NCBI RefSeq assembly: GCF_043290135.1
Contig: NC_134707.1
Coordinates: forward strand, 82,755,447 to 82,819,446
Source: Rhipicephalus microplus
Lineage: Eukaryota; Arthropoda; Arachnida; Ixodida; Ixodidae
DNA: 64,000 nt
Direction: 5' to 3'
Position 1 is the stretch's first letter; every line of letters starts with the position of its first letter. The notes under the pieces were generated by a model. It had not been told where the DNA came from and made no database searches. It saw only the letters and a program-made list of their open reading frames with translations. Below, in pieces: positions 22,498 through 31,364 of the stretch. The translations under genes and the position numbers were made by a program.

Positions 22498-25400
22498 TTA
22501 GTGAGAATATGTTATGGAATGTAGGAAGCCTACACTAGCTAAAAACTTTAAGACTGCTTTTGGGGGAAACAAGGGATCGTCTCCAATAAAAAATTGTGGA
22601 TGAGGCGGAATGTGACGTTTGTACAGCTTTGAAAAGTGACATAGTCTTTCTGGTTCGAGGTACGGACAGGTAATTAGAACGTGAACGACAGACAGCTCAT
22701 CACCACATTTTGCACAATGTGGTGCTGGAGAGTTCTTTAAAAGATGCGAGTGTGTTGCATGTGTATGACCGATCCTGAGTCTGCACAGTGCAACCTCTTG
22801 GTGCCTGTTACGTTTTTCAGTCAGATATCTTCCTATTCTTGGCTTTACTAAGTGCAGTTTGTTTGCGTTTGCTGCGTTCCATTCTTCTTGCCATTGTCTA
22901 CGCATTCGGGATATGATTAGTGGCCTCAGGTCCTCATACGGGATGGTGTCTACGTCAACTGATGGGCGGAGTGCTGCTGACTTCGCAAGTTTGTCCGCTA
23001 TCTCGTTGCCAGCAATGTTGCAGTGTCCCGGAATCCAGCATAGCGTGATTTTGAGCTTAGATTTGCGGGCTGACATGATGCATTTTCGAAGTGTATTAGT
23101 AACTGGGTTTTTGAGTATCTTAGTGGAGGACAGCGCAGTCACAGCACTGAGAGAATCTGTGTATATGATTGAGGCTGGCTCTTTCTCCTTTAAAATGTGC
23201 GTTACAGCTAAAAGTATGCCATAGCATTCTGCAGTAAATATACTGGTATGTTCGTTCATTGTTCTAGATTCAGAGAAAGCGGGACCGTGTGCCGCACATG
23301 CGACTGCGGTGGACTTGGAGGCATCAGTATAATATTCAGCACACCTGTATTTGGCCTGCAGGTACTTGAAGTGTTGATCGATCGCGACTGGGTGGCCATT
23401 TTTTCCTACCTCTAGGAATGACAAGTCACAATCGATAGCCTGCATTTCCCATGGCACAACAGTGTCCTTGTGAGAGGTTAGTTGAAGACTGGAGACCGGT
23501 ATGTGCATATTTCCAAGGTGTGAGGCCACTCTGAGGGGATACGGTGGCGTAGCTGATGGTCGCCTCAAAAACAGGCGGGCGTTCGATGTATCCTGCAATA
23601 GCGCACGAGCTGGGTGGTCGATATGGGAAAGCACCTTGGTGGCATACGTGACACTTGTAAACTGACGTCGCCGTTCTAGTGACCACCGGTCTGTCTCAAC
23701 ATACAGGCTGGCTGTTGGGCTGGTCCGGAAAGCACCGCTGGCCAGCCGAAGCCCAAGATGGTGCACTGGGTCAAGCATCTTCAATGCAGATCTTGAAGCT
23801 GACTCGTAAACCACCGAGCCGTAATCGATACGTGATAGCACTACACTGTTGAGAAGGTTCAGTAGACAGTCATGGTCTGTGCCCCGTGACTGATGTGAGA
23901 GAATCTTGAGCAGGTTTAAGGCTTTCAAGCATTTAAGTCGTAGCTGTTTGATATGTGCAACAAAGCTGAGCTTTTCATCAACCACAACACCTAAAAATTT
24001 GTGATCTTTTTTGGTAGTTATGGTTTGTCTGTGAATTGAAATGTTGGGGGGTGGCCTTATGCCACGTAGTTTTGAGAAGAGTACGCAAACAGTCTTGTCA
24101 CAGTTAAACTTAAACCCATTTTTGTCTGCCCAGCTTGACAGCTTGTTTACTGCCAACTGAATCTGACGTTCACATGTGGCTAGGTTGCATGATTTGAAGC
24201 TGATTTGAATGTCATCCACATATACAGAGTAGGAGATTGTTCTAGGCAATATGGTGCTTATGGAGTTCATTTTTACGATGAATAGTGTGCAGCTGAGAAC
24301 ACCACCCTGGGGGACGCCATTTTCTTGCGTAAACCACTTCGATAAGGCATTACCAACACGAACCACAAATGTACGGTCAGAAAGGTAGCTTTCAATAGTA
24401 TTCAGCATGTTTCCTGACAATCCAAAAGATCGCAGGTCACGGAGAATGCCATAACGCCATGTCGTGTCGTAAGCTTTCTCTAAGTCGAAAAATACAGATA
24501 GGCAGTGCTGTTTATGAATGAAGGCATCCCTGACATAGGATTCAAATGCTACCAGTTGGTAAGTTGTCGACCGGCCAGACCTGAATCCAGCTTGATGACG
24601 ATCAAGGAGGCCATTGTATTCAAGGTAATACATAGGGCGGCGATTCACCATTTTTTCGAACACCTCGCCCAAACAGCTGGTCAGCGCTATAGGCCTGTAA
24701 CTAGCAGCAAGTGTGGCTTCTTTTCCTTGTTTAAGGATGGGTATGATAACTGCCTTTTTCCAGGTCATGGGCAGACGCCCAGAGGACCATACACTGTTGA
24801 AAAGAATGAGGATGACGTCAAGCGTTTCTTCGTGTAGGTGTTTCAGCATGCCGTAAGTAATCCTGTCCGAGCCTGCTGCTGAGCTGCCGCACTTTGCCAG
24901 TGCTGCCTTTAGTTCACCTATAGTAAAGGGGGTATTGTACCCTCCCGCCGATGGCCTGTCATCACGAATAGGTTTACGTTCCTCGGCAAGTTTGTATCGC
25001 CTAAAGGAGTCTGTATAATGTGCTGAGCTGAAAATATACTCGAAGTGTTGGCCTAAGGCATCTGCCTGGTGTTCAAGTGTATCACCAGCAGTACTAACAA
25101 GGGGCATCGAATGAGTGCTGTGCCCTTGGAGTGCTCTTACTCTGTTATACACCTTATGTGTGTCAGTGTAAGAGTTCACGGATGAGAGGAAGGATTGCCA
25201 GCTCTGTCGTTTAGACTCTCGTCGGACACGTCTACCGTTTGCTTTTGCACGCTTAAAATTCACCAAGTTTTCGACTGTAGGATACCTGCGGAATTTCGAC
25301 CATGCTTTGTTTTGATTGTCACGAGCATTTTTGCACTCAGAGTTCCACCAAGGTCGTCTTTTGTTCCGTGTATTGTTAGATGTATGTGGGATGGATTGCT

Positions 25401-26220
25401 CTGCAGCCTGTATAATGTGTAGTGTGACCGACGCTTCAGATTCATCGATGCCTAGGGTTTCAATTGATGAGCGCGATAGTTTTGAGAGTTTTCGGAATTT
25501 CGTCCAGTTCGCACCCTGTTCTCGAAACCTGGTTACATTCGCAATCATTGTACTCGTATTTCCTTCGTATTTTAGGCAAACAGGAAAATGATCACTTCCA
25601 TAGAGGTTACGAATTACAGCCCATTCAGTGGTTGCCAAGAGTGAAGGAGATCCGATAGCAAGATCTATTGCTGTGTATGAGTTGTGCGCTGCGTTAAAGT
25701 ATGTTGGCTCTTTTTTATTAAATATACAGGAGCCCGAGGACAACAGGAAGTTTTCAATTAAGGAGCCTCGAGAATCCGTTCTTCTACATCCCCATAAAGG
25801 GTGGTGCGCGTTAAAATCTCCGACCAACAGAAATGGATGCGGAAGCTGGTCGATGAGCATTTCAAATTCTTTACTAGAGAGTTGGTAGTCTGGAGGGATG
25901 TATAGTGAACACACGGTTGTTACTCGTCCAAAAATTAGGGTTCGTATTGCCACTGCTTCTAAGTCAGTAACCAGAGTGAGGCTTTGAGACGGGACTGCTT
26001 TCTGCACCACGATAGCGACACCACCAGATGAATGGAAAGTGCCCTTTCTGTCCTTTCGGTATACCACATATCTTTTCAAAAGGCTAGTGTGTGTAGGTTT
26101 TAGGTGTGTTTCCTGTAAGCAAAGTATGTTTGGTTGGTGTTGTGCAAATATTTCATAGATGTCGTCTAAGTTCTTAAGTAAGCCTCGGCAATTCCATTGG
26201 ATAATAGTTTCGGCAGCCAT
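22498..26220 (-). CDS. LINE ORF2: endonuclease, reverse transcriptase, RNase H
   Basis: The 1240-codon frame is uninterrupted. Residues 1-220 are an APE-type endonuclease that nicks the target, with WNCRG (9-13), QETHL (36-40), GDFNAHHPLWG (134-144) and SDHFP (209-213). Residues ~420-700 are the reverse transcriptase, with FDLEKAYD (578-585), GVPQGG (635-640) and the catalytic YVDD (667-670). Residues ~955-1085 are an RNase H with a complete D966, E998, D1022, D1076 set (YTDASK, TAECY, YTDSLS, NEIAD). A C-terminal CCHC knuckle uses C1169, C1172, H1180 and C1185. Every catalytic residue I can check is present, so the enzyme could be functional. It starts 31 bases after the ORF1 stop, which suggests reinitiation or linked translation. 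Confidence 0.96.
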   Translation of the reverse strand: MAAETIIQWNCRGLLKNLDDIYEIFAQHQPNILCLQETHLKPTHTSLLKRYVVYRKDRKGTFHSSGGVAIVVQKAVPSQSLTLVTDLEAVAIRTLIFGRVTTVCSLYIPPDYQLSSKEFEMLIDQLPHPFLLVGDFNAHHPLWGCRRTDSRGSLIENFLLSSGSCIFNKKEPTYFNAAHNSYTAIDLAIGSPSLLATTEWAVIRNLYGSDHFPVCLKYEGNTSTMIANVTRFREQGANWTKFRKLSKLSRSSIETLGIDESEASVTLHIIQAAEQSIPHTSNNTRNKRRPWWNSECKNARDNQNKAWSKFRRYPTVENLVNFKRAKANGRRVRRESKRQSWQSFLSSVNSYTDTHKVYNRVRALQGHSTHSMPLVSTAGDTLEHQADALGQHFEYIFSSAHYTDSFRRYKLAEERKPIRDDRPSAGGYNTPFTIGELKAALAKCGSSAAGSDRITYGMLKHLHEETLDVILILFNSVWSSGRLPMTWKKAVIIPILKQGKEATLAASYRPIALTSCLGEVFEKMVNRRPMYYLEYNGLLDRHQAGFRSGRSTTYQLVAFESYVRDAFIHKQHCLSVFFDLEKAYDTTWRYGILRDLRSFGLSGNMLNTIESYLSDRTFVVRVGNALSKWFTQENGVPQGGVLSCTLFIVKMNSISTILPRTISYSVYVDDIQISFKSCNLATCERQIQLAVNKLSSWADKNGFKFNCDKTVCVLFSKLRGIRPPPNISIHRQTITTKKDHKFLGVVVDEKLSFVAHIKQLRLKCLKALNLLKILSHQSRGTDHDCLLNLLNSVVLSRIDYGSVVYESASRSALKMLDPVHHLGLRLASGAFRTSPTASLYVETDRWSLERRRQFTSVTYATKVLSHIDHPARALLQDTSNARLFLRRPSATPPYPLRVASHLGNMHIPVSSLQLTSHKDTVVPWEMQAIDCDLSFLEVGKNGHPVAIDQHFKYLQAKYRCAEYYTDASKSTAVACAAHGPAFSESRTMNEHTSIFTAECYGILLAVTHILKEKEPASIIYTDSLSAVTALSSTKILKNPVTNTLRKCIMSARKSKLKITLCWIPGHCNIAGNEIADKLAKSAALRPSVDVDTIPYEDLRPLIISRMRRQWQEEWNAANANKLHLVKPRIGRYLTEKRNRHQEVALCRLRIGHTHATHSHLLKNSPAPHCAKCGDELSVVHVLITCPYLEPERLCHFSKLYKRHIPPHPQFFIGDDPLFPPKAVLKFLASVGFLHSITYSH

Positions 26221-26251
26221 TTTTATGAATGAGGAAAAGAGCGTGACTTAT

Positions 26252-27460
26252 TCACACTTCGCTGCCTTTATTAGGAGGCTTAACTGGCAGGTGTCTTTTC
26301 CCTCTGAGGCGATCTATGGAGCCCCGCCTCACTTGGGGGGATTCCGTCAGCATCTTAGACGCTGAGGATCCTGGTGTCACTTCCATTGCCTCCGGTGGAC
26401 CCTCAGAAGCTAAAGGAGGTTTGTCAGAAGAGACAGGTGTCTCAGTTGTCTGTGTGGTCCCTGGGGTCTGATGAAGTTCGACCTCCGGGACGTGAAAGGT
26501 TGGTGCAGCCTGTGGCTGCTTGGTGGGGGGCAGAGATGTACACGCATCAGCAAAGCTGTATTGCGTGCCCACCGTCACGAGACGCCGCCCGGCCCCCCGG
26601 CGCGCTGCGTCAGCGTACGTTCTTCCGGAGAAGAGTGACACCTTCTTCCGGGCTTCAGAGAATGTGATGTTTTCCATTACTTTAATCTGTATGATTCCCT
26701 TTTCCTTTTTGAAAATTTCGCATGTCCGCGAGTACGCTGCGTGCGGCCCGTGACAGTTAGGGCACTCTGTTTGCGTGGAAGTACAGCTCTCTGTTGGGTG
26801 CCCATGATCACCACATTTTGCACATGTTTGCTTTCCGCGACAGGTATTCGACCCATGTCCATATTTCTGGCATTTGTAGCACCTTCTAGGGTTGGGTATG
26901 TAGGGGCGGACCTTGCAGTGAAGGAACGCAGCTTTCACGGATTCTGGCAGAGTGGAGCGGTATAATGTTAGTACTATATGAGGCGTCACCACTTCTTCAT
27001 TGTTTCGCCTGATGGTTATCCGGCGGATGGCGACTACGCCTTGCTCTCGAAAGCCTTCAAGGAGGTCAGCTTCAGTTTCTCGCATCAGATCACGTTGTGA
27101 AATGACGCCTTGAACAGTGTTAAGGCTGCGATGGGGGGTGGTAGACACGTCCAGGTGGGCGAACTGCTTCTGTTTAAGGAAAGTGTTTGCATGCTGTTTC
27201 TGGCTTACTTCAACAAAAAGATCACCGGATGACAGTTTCTTTGCCTCGTACTTTTTGCCTATTAAGATAGCAAGGGTTTTAGCTATCAGGAAAACCGACA
27301 GTCCTGCAACTGAGACGTTATCTGCCAAAGAGTGTATGACTAAAAAGCGTGGGAAGTGGTCACAATCGCTTCCGGTTCGTTTGGAGCTTTCATCGGTGCG
27401 GTTCCTTTTCAGGGACCGATCATTGAGGGGGGGAAAAATTTTGCCATGTGGTGGACTTCA
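26252..27460 (-). CDS. LINE ORF1: zinc-knuckle RNA-binding protein
   Basis: The frame is open from just inside 27460 to the stop at 26252, at least 358 codons counted from 27328. It has an N-terminal RRM-like region (LVIHSLADN, LFVEVSQKQHANTF) and three knuckles: CYKCQKYGHGSNTC, CAKCGDHGHPTESC and CPNCHGPHAAYSRTC (about residues 150-163, 169-182 and 189-203 from 27328). A basic, serine- and proline-rich tail follows. ORF1 coats element RNA. The apparent start ATG at 27447 is in another frame: a run of seven G on the plus strand (27427-27433) separates it from the long frame, so this copy lacks an early in-frame ATG. Either a one-base loss or a homopolymer assembly error explains this. Confidence 0.92.
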
Positions 27461-27967
27461 TGTTCGGCGGCGATGGTGACCACCCACCACCGAGCCCAAA
27501 AGGGGGACGCTACACGGTAGAACACTTGAAGGCGCCAGTCATACATCGCCGCTATAACCAGATATAACTACCCAAGGTTGGGTAACTACACAAGGTTAAC
27601 CCTTGCCGCCAGGAAATTTGGAAGTAAACAGAAGAGAGTAGAAGACAGCACAGATAGACAGTGAGAAATAAAGATGAAGATGTAGGCAGAGAGAGATAGG
27701 AAAAGGCGACTGCCGATTTCTCCTGGGTGGGTCAGCCCAGGGGTGCCGTCTACGTGAAGCCGGGGCCAAAGGGGTGTGTTGCCTCTGCCGGGGGGCCTTG
27801 AAGGTCCAATCACCCAGCGTCAGCTCAACCCCCAGGATCCTCTTTTCCCCGGACACGGCAAAGCCACGCACGGCTAGGCGTGGGAGGGAGTCGAAACTCC
27901 CCCGTTAGCTCGGGTCCGTGGTGTCGCTGCACACCAAACGCCTACTTGCGCAGGCGCCCCTGCGGGG
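27448..27967 (-). promoter_or_regulatory. LINE 5' UTR, expected to hold the internal promoter
   Basis: This is the untranslated leader between the target duplication and ORF1. LINEs of this group normally start transcription from an internal promoter at their first base. I see no TATA-like box and cannot point to a specific motif. Because the leader is complete, the copy may still be transcribed. Confidence 0.6.
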
Positions 27968-27980
27968 GATTTGGAAAACT
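27968..27980. repeat. Target-site duplication, right copy (LINE)
   Basis: The sequence gatttggaaaact marks the 5' end of the LINE and matches the left copy base for base. Confidence 0.93.
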
Positions 27981-28344
27981 ATTTTGATGATGGTATTGTG
28001 ACAGCTAAACGGCTCGCAAAATATAATATGGCATAACGTCTGGAAACAAGCATTTATCTCTACATATATATGTCGCTGCTGTACCAACAGTAGCAATGTC
28101 TTCATGAAAACAAGTACATGCGATTCCGACTTGTACTTGCTAATCCGATGTGGATGGCCAATGTGAAGAAAAAATACTGGTGCAGTTGCACTTAGGTGAT
28201 TATAAAACTTGGCGCTTTGTGGGTGATAGCCTAACTCTAAACACAATTTTTTTCTTATGTCGGGGCCCACCAAGACTTTAGCGACGTCTTTCTATAGCAG
28301 AAATTGTGTCAAAATAGCACGTCATTAGATGGCAAAAAAATGGT
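27981..28344. other. Unrecognised stretch
   Basis: AT-rich host DNA that was contiguous with the sequence left of 22190 before the LINE inserted. No feature is supported. Confidence 0.4.
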
Positions 28345-28412
28345 TCAGCGGGATTCGCGGCCACAACATGTTGGCCGGTGACAACACACGCCGAGAATAC
28401 TATCTACTGCGC
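28345..28412 (-). repeat. Decayed tRNA-like sequence
   Basis: It resembles 7092-7166 over the shared order gattcg, ggtg-ttgacaaca-type spacer and acgccg, but the B box is damaged. It is probably a second copy of the same SINE head or tRNA pseudogene family. Confidence 0.35.
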
Positions 28413-29350
28413 AGAGGTCGCGCGCTCTGTAGGTTTTACAGACGCGCCTTTTATATCTCGCGCTATCTTCTCGCGGTGTTCCTAGTCGATGCTTAAGCTT
28501 TGACCACTGCAAGTGGCATAAGAAATTAATGCATGACTAAAATGGCCTCCGCAATCAGCTCCTGCTATACCTCGTTCCCGCGCGTTATTCCCTGTCTACG
28601 CGTTTCTTATAGGAGAAGTGAAATTTCATCAACGCTTTACCACGCAGTGTGGTGGCGCTGTGTGTACAAGCCGCGGCGTCACTCGTATCTTCCGCCGATA
28701 TAAAATGTCTCTTCGCCGCGTGCCTGCCTCACCTGGCTTCAACATCGCGTTCCTCGCTTCCGCTTGCCAAGGAAAAAGGCGGCCGGACAGAGGGGAGACA
28801 CGACATGCGATGGTTTTCGTGTAATTCTGCCAAGGCCTGAATTCGTACACCTGCAACATGCTGCGACATGGCCTCCTTAGCGCAAAGCCAGCGTCAAGTC
28901 AACGATGATCTTGTGGTCGCTGGACAACCTTTTCTGACTACACTCTCGCCATCAGGTACAAGAGCTACCACAAGGATTTGTTTATTCATTCTTCAAGAAC
29001 ATTTGTCGTTTTAATAAGGATTCATCATCATTCATATAATTTTGGGACGTCAAAGCCAAGTATAGTCATTACCAAGCGTAACGGAACAGCTTCTGTATAC
29101 CATTACACCATGTACAAGCGATCTTACGGGAATGTATAGTAATGTTCAATTACTTCCGTAAAGACACGTTTTACTGTTGTGTTACACGTATTCCTAAAAT
29201 GGAGGGCTGAACGAAGTTCCTTTTTCTTTTTCAGTTCTTTGCCTGTGGTATCACTACTCTCCACAATTTGGTATGAGTATTTATATCTCCTGGATATAAC
29301 AAAATAAAATTTCAATATTATGTGACAACGAAGGAGCTTTACGTGGGCGA
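28413..29350. other. Unrecognised stretch
   Basis: GC content is higher at about 28.6-28.9 kb. Overlapping small frames on both strands there show no recognisable domain. Confidence 0.35.
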
Positions 29351-29470
29351 CTTCGTGTAGCATATTGGAAGGTAAAACGCTGCTAAAAACACAACGACTA
29401 GACGGAAAACTCACAACAGAAGAGTGCAAACTATTAACTGAGGTTTACGTGGGGAAACACGAAATAATGA
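29351..29470 (+). repeat. Left arm of a diverged inverted repeat, coding-like
   Basis: It aligns by eye with the minus strand of 30068-30185. Both start cttcgt, share attggaa and ctcacaacaga, and encode similar peptides (this arm has RLDGKLTTEECKLLTEVYVG). The family is not recognised. Confidence 0.5.
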
Positions 29471-29533
29471 CAGGGCACAAGAGCACAACTAGAAAGTTAG
29501 CAATGCGGGTGGGGATTCAGCAGAAAACTGTAA

Positions 29534-29679
29534 GCACTGCAACTGCCGGTCAATTCTTAATGACATCAAATATTTGCCGCAATATGGTGATAGGCTGGAA
29601 AGGAAAGCACTGTAATTGCCGGTCTATTCTTAATGACATCAAATATTTGCCGCAATATGGTGATAGGCTGGAAAGGAAG
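29534..29679. repeat. 73-bp tandem duplication
   Basis: Two adjacent copies (29534-29606 and 29607-29679) differ at about four bases. The shared core is aatatttgccgcaatatggt. The near-identity means a fairly recent local duplication. Confidence 0.9.
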
Positions 29680-29775
29680 ATCCTCAAATGTTTTACTTGG
29701 CGTGCAGGAGATACTTGCACTAGTTGCGCGTCAGTGTCACTTCAACGAAAGAAAACTACGTTCAAGTCGCGAGAG

Positions 29776-29788
29776 CCCAAGCACGTGT
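29776..29788. repeat. Target-site duplication, left copy (SINE)
   Basis: The sequence cccaagcacgtgt is identical to 30031-30043. Confidence 0.93.
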
Positions 29789-30030
29789 TGATTGATTGAT
29801 TTGTGGGGTTTAACGTCCCAAAACAACCATATGATTATGAGAGACGCCGTAGTGGAGGACTCCGCAAATTTCGACCACCTGGGGTTCTTTGACGTGCACC
29901 CAAATCTGAGCACACGGGCCTACGACATTTCCGTCTCCATCGGAAATGCAGCCGCCGCAGCCGGGATTTGAACCCGCGACCTGCGGGTCAGCAGCCGAGT
30001 ACCTTAGCCACTAGACTACCGCGGTGGGGC
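29789..30030 (-). repeat. Ruka-type SINE, young full-length copy
   Basis: Read on the minus strand: a tRNA-like head with A box (tagtctagtggctaagg) and B box (gggttcaaatccc), the ggctgcggcggctgc junction, the body, and a (tcaa)n tail. Perfect 13-bp target duplications flank it. RNA polymerase III would transcribe such an element from the two boxes, and a LINE would supply the enzymes. It is the best-preserved SINE in the window. Confidence 0.93.
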
Positions 30031-30043
30031 CCCAAGCACGTGT
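30031..30043. repeat. Target-site duplication, right copy (SINE)
   Basis: The sequence cccaagcacgtgt is identical to 29776-29788. Confidence 0.93.
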
Positions 30044-30067
30044 CGATGGTGTTCTTTGTTTTGATGC

Positions 30068-30185
30068 GTATCTTCATAGTTCTTCATATAAGCTTGAGTT
30101 GATTGCTCGTGCTCGTCTGTTGTGAGTGTTCCTTCTAGACCTCGGTTTTTTTGCAGCATTTTGCATTCCAATGTATAATACGAAG
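30068..30185 (-). repeat. Right arm of a diverged inverted repeat, coding-like
   Basis: On the minus strand it encodes GLEGTLTTDEHEQSTQAYMK, similar to the plus-strand peptide of the left arm at 29351-29470. The young SINE lies between the arms. Confidence 0.5.
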
Positions 30186-30852
30186 CAGCTGGCGTGCTGA
30201 GGAGCACACGTTTCATGGGAGATACCACCAGTGCGGCATAATTGAAAGTTATTCATGGTGAACTTGTAACAAGACATCTTTGTAATAACGGGCATCACTA
30301 AAATAAGGCATACATGGCATTACATTACCAGATAAAGCAATAGGAACACACATGCTTTTTTATATGCTGAACATGCTCTTTGGTTAATTCATAGTTGTGA
30401 CTTATTGCAACAGCTCTGCTCAAGGTGGGTGCGGTTGTAGTTTGATAGACTAAGCGCCAACTTCACGGAAGGCAGCATGATGCATTTTATTTTATGTTGT
30501 TACCAGTAACCTTGAAACGCATTTGGATTCTGCGTTGTATTTGAGCAGTAAACAGAAATTAAAAGTATTTCAAAGAAGAACAACTGCTTAGTTTAGATTT
30601 ATTAAAGACACTTTGAGATCTCTAATGCCCCATGTATCATTATCATAAGTTCATTATAAGTGAACAAGTTTATGGTTGATGTTCGATCTTTAAATTTTGC
30701 GCCAAGATCGCCGCACGTGTCCTAAACAGTTTAAAAATGCATTTTCAGTATTTCGGTCGCATTAACTCGATAAACTTTTCTGAAACTTCGTATGCTTAGT
30801 CTCTGACATCAACAGATTACACTGTACTTTATTTTTATTGATAGGTAGCTAC
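30186..30852. other. Unrecognised AT-rich stretch
   Basis: No supported feature between the inverted-repeat arm and the Gypsy 3' LTR. Confidence 0.4.
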
Positions 30853-31227
30853 TATCACAGGGTGGTGACGTTGACAAATGGGAGCAGAGTATTTTGAAGA
30901 ATAATCTATTCGACTGAACCTGCGACCACGTAAAAGGAAAGCAAAATTACAGCGAGACACTAGCACTGATAGCGGTGAACAGAGCGTCAGCTGTCGATCA
31001 ACTGACAAGTGGCGAAGCGCGTCGGAATTTATTCCCTTGCCATCGAATATTCTAGCGTTATCGCTAGTGGCAACGTAAGTTCCAGAAAAATGTAATGTTC
31101 GCGAAGTGGGCGTAACTTTAACAAAAAAATCTACTACAGCCTCGAAGCTTCTCAAACATCGCAGGCGTGGTTTGCGCTGAACGTAGTGTAAGGGGGCGAT
31201 AACAAAGCTTGAGAAACGAATGTGGCA
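30853..31227 (-). repeat. 3' LTR of the Gypsy element
   Basis: It is 375 bases. In element orientation it starts TGCCACATTCG. The outer end reads tatcacag on plus, where the partner has tgtcgcgg, so the TG terminus has mutated. Just inside it (plus 31228-31242) the minus strand reads gagtggggagggcaa, a good polypurine tract. Confidence 0.88.
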
Positions 31228-31364
31228 TTGCCCTCCCCACTCTGAAAAAGGCATCGTCCTGATGCTTTAACAAGATACGAAGGTACAATACTAAAGAAAA
31301 TAATAACTACAAGCGATAAAGCACAGCTACCACAACAAAATACAGGCCTCAGGTTCATGCATGA

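Larger units (their letters stand above)
22191..27967 (-). mobile_element. Full-length I-like LINE with two ORFs
   Basis: A 5777-base non-LTR retrotransposon on the minus strand is flanked by a perfect 13-bp target duplication. In element order it has a 5' UTR of about 520 bases that begins with a GC-rich hairpin-capable string (gcaggggcgcctgc), ORF1 with three CCHC knuckles, a 31-base gap, ORF2 with endonuclease, reverse transcriptase, RNase H and a C-terminal CCHC, a 307-base 3' UTR, and an (atc)n-type tail. The domain set places it in the I group in the broad sense. The identical duplications and uninterrupted ORF2 show a recent insertion. The only clear damage is a one-base frame break near the ORF1 start. 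Confidence 0.95.

Noticed and set aside
22859..25888. Several plus-strand frames of 60-121 codons inside the LINE
   Set aside because: All are antisense shadows of the uninterrupted ORF2.
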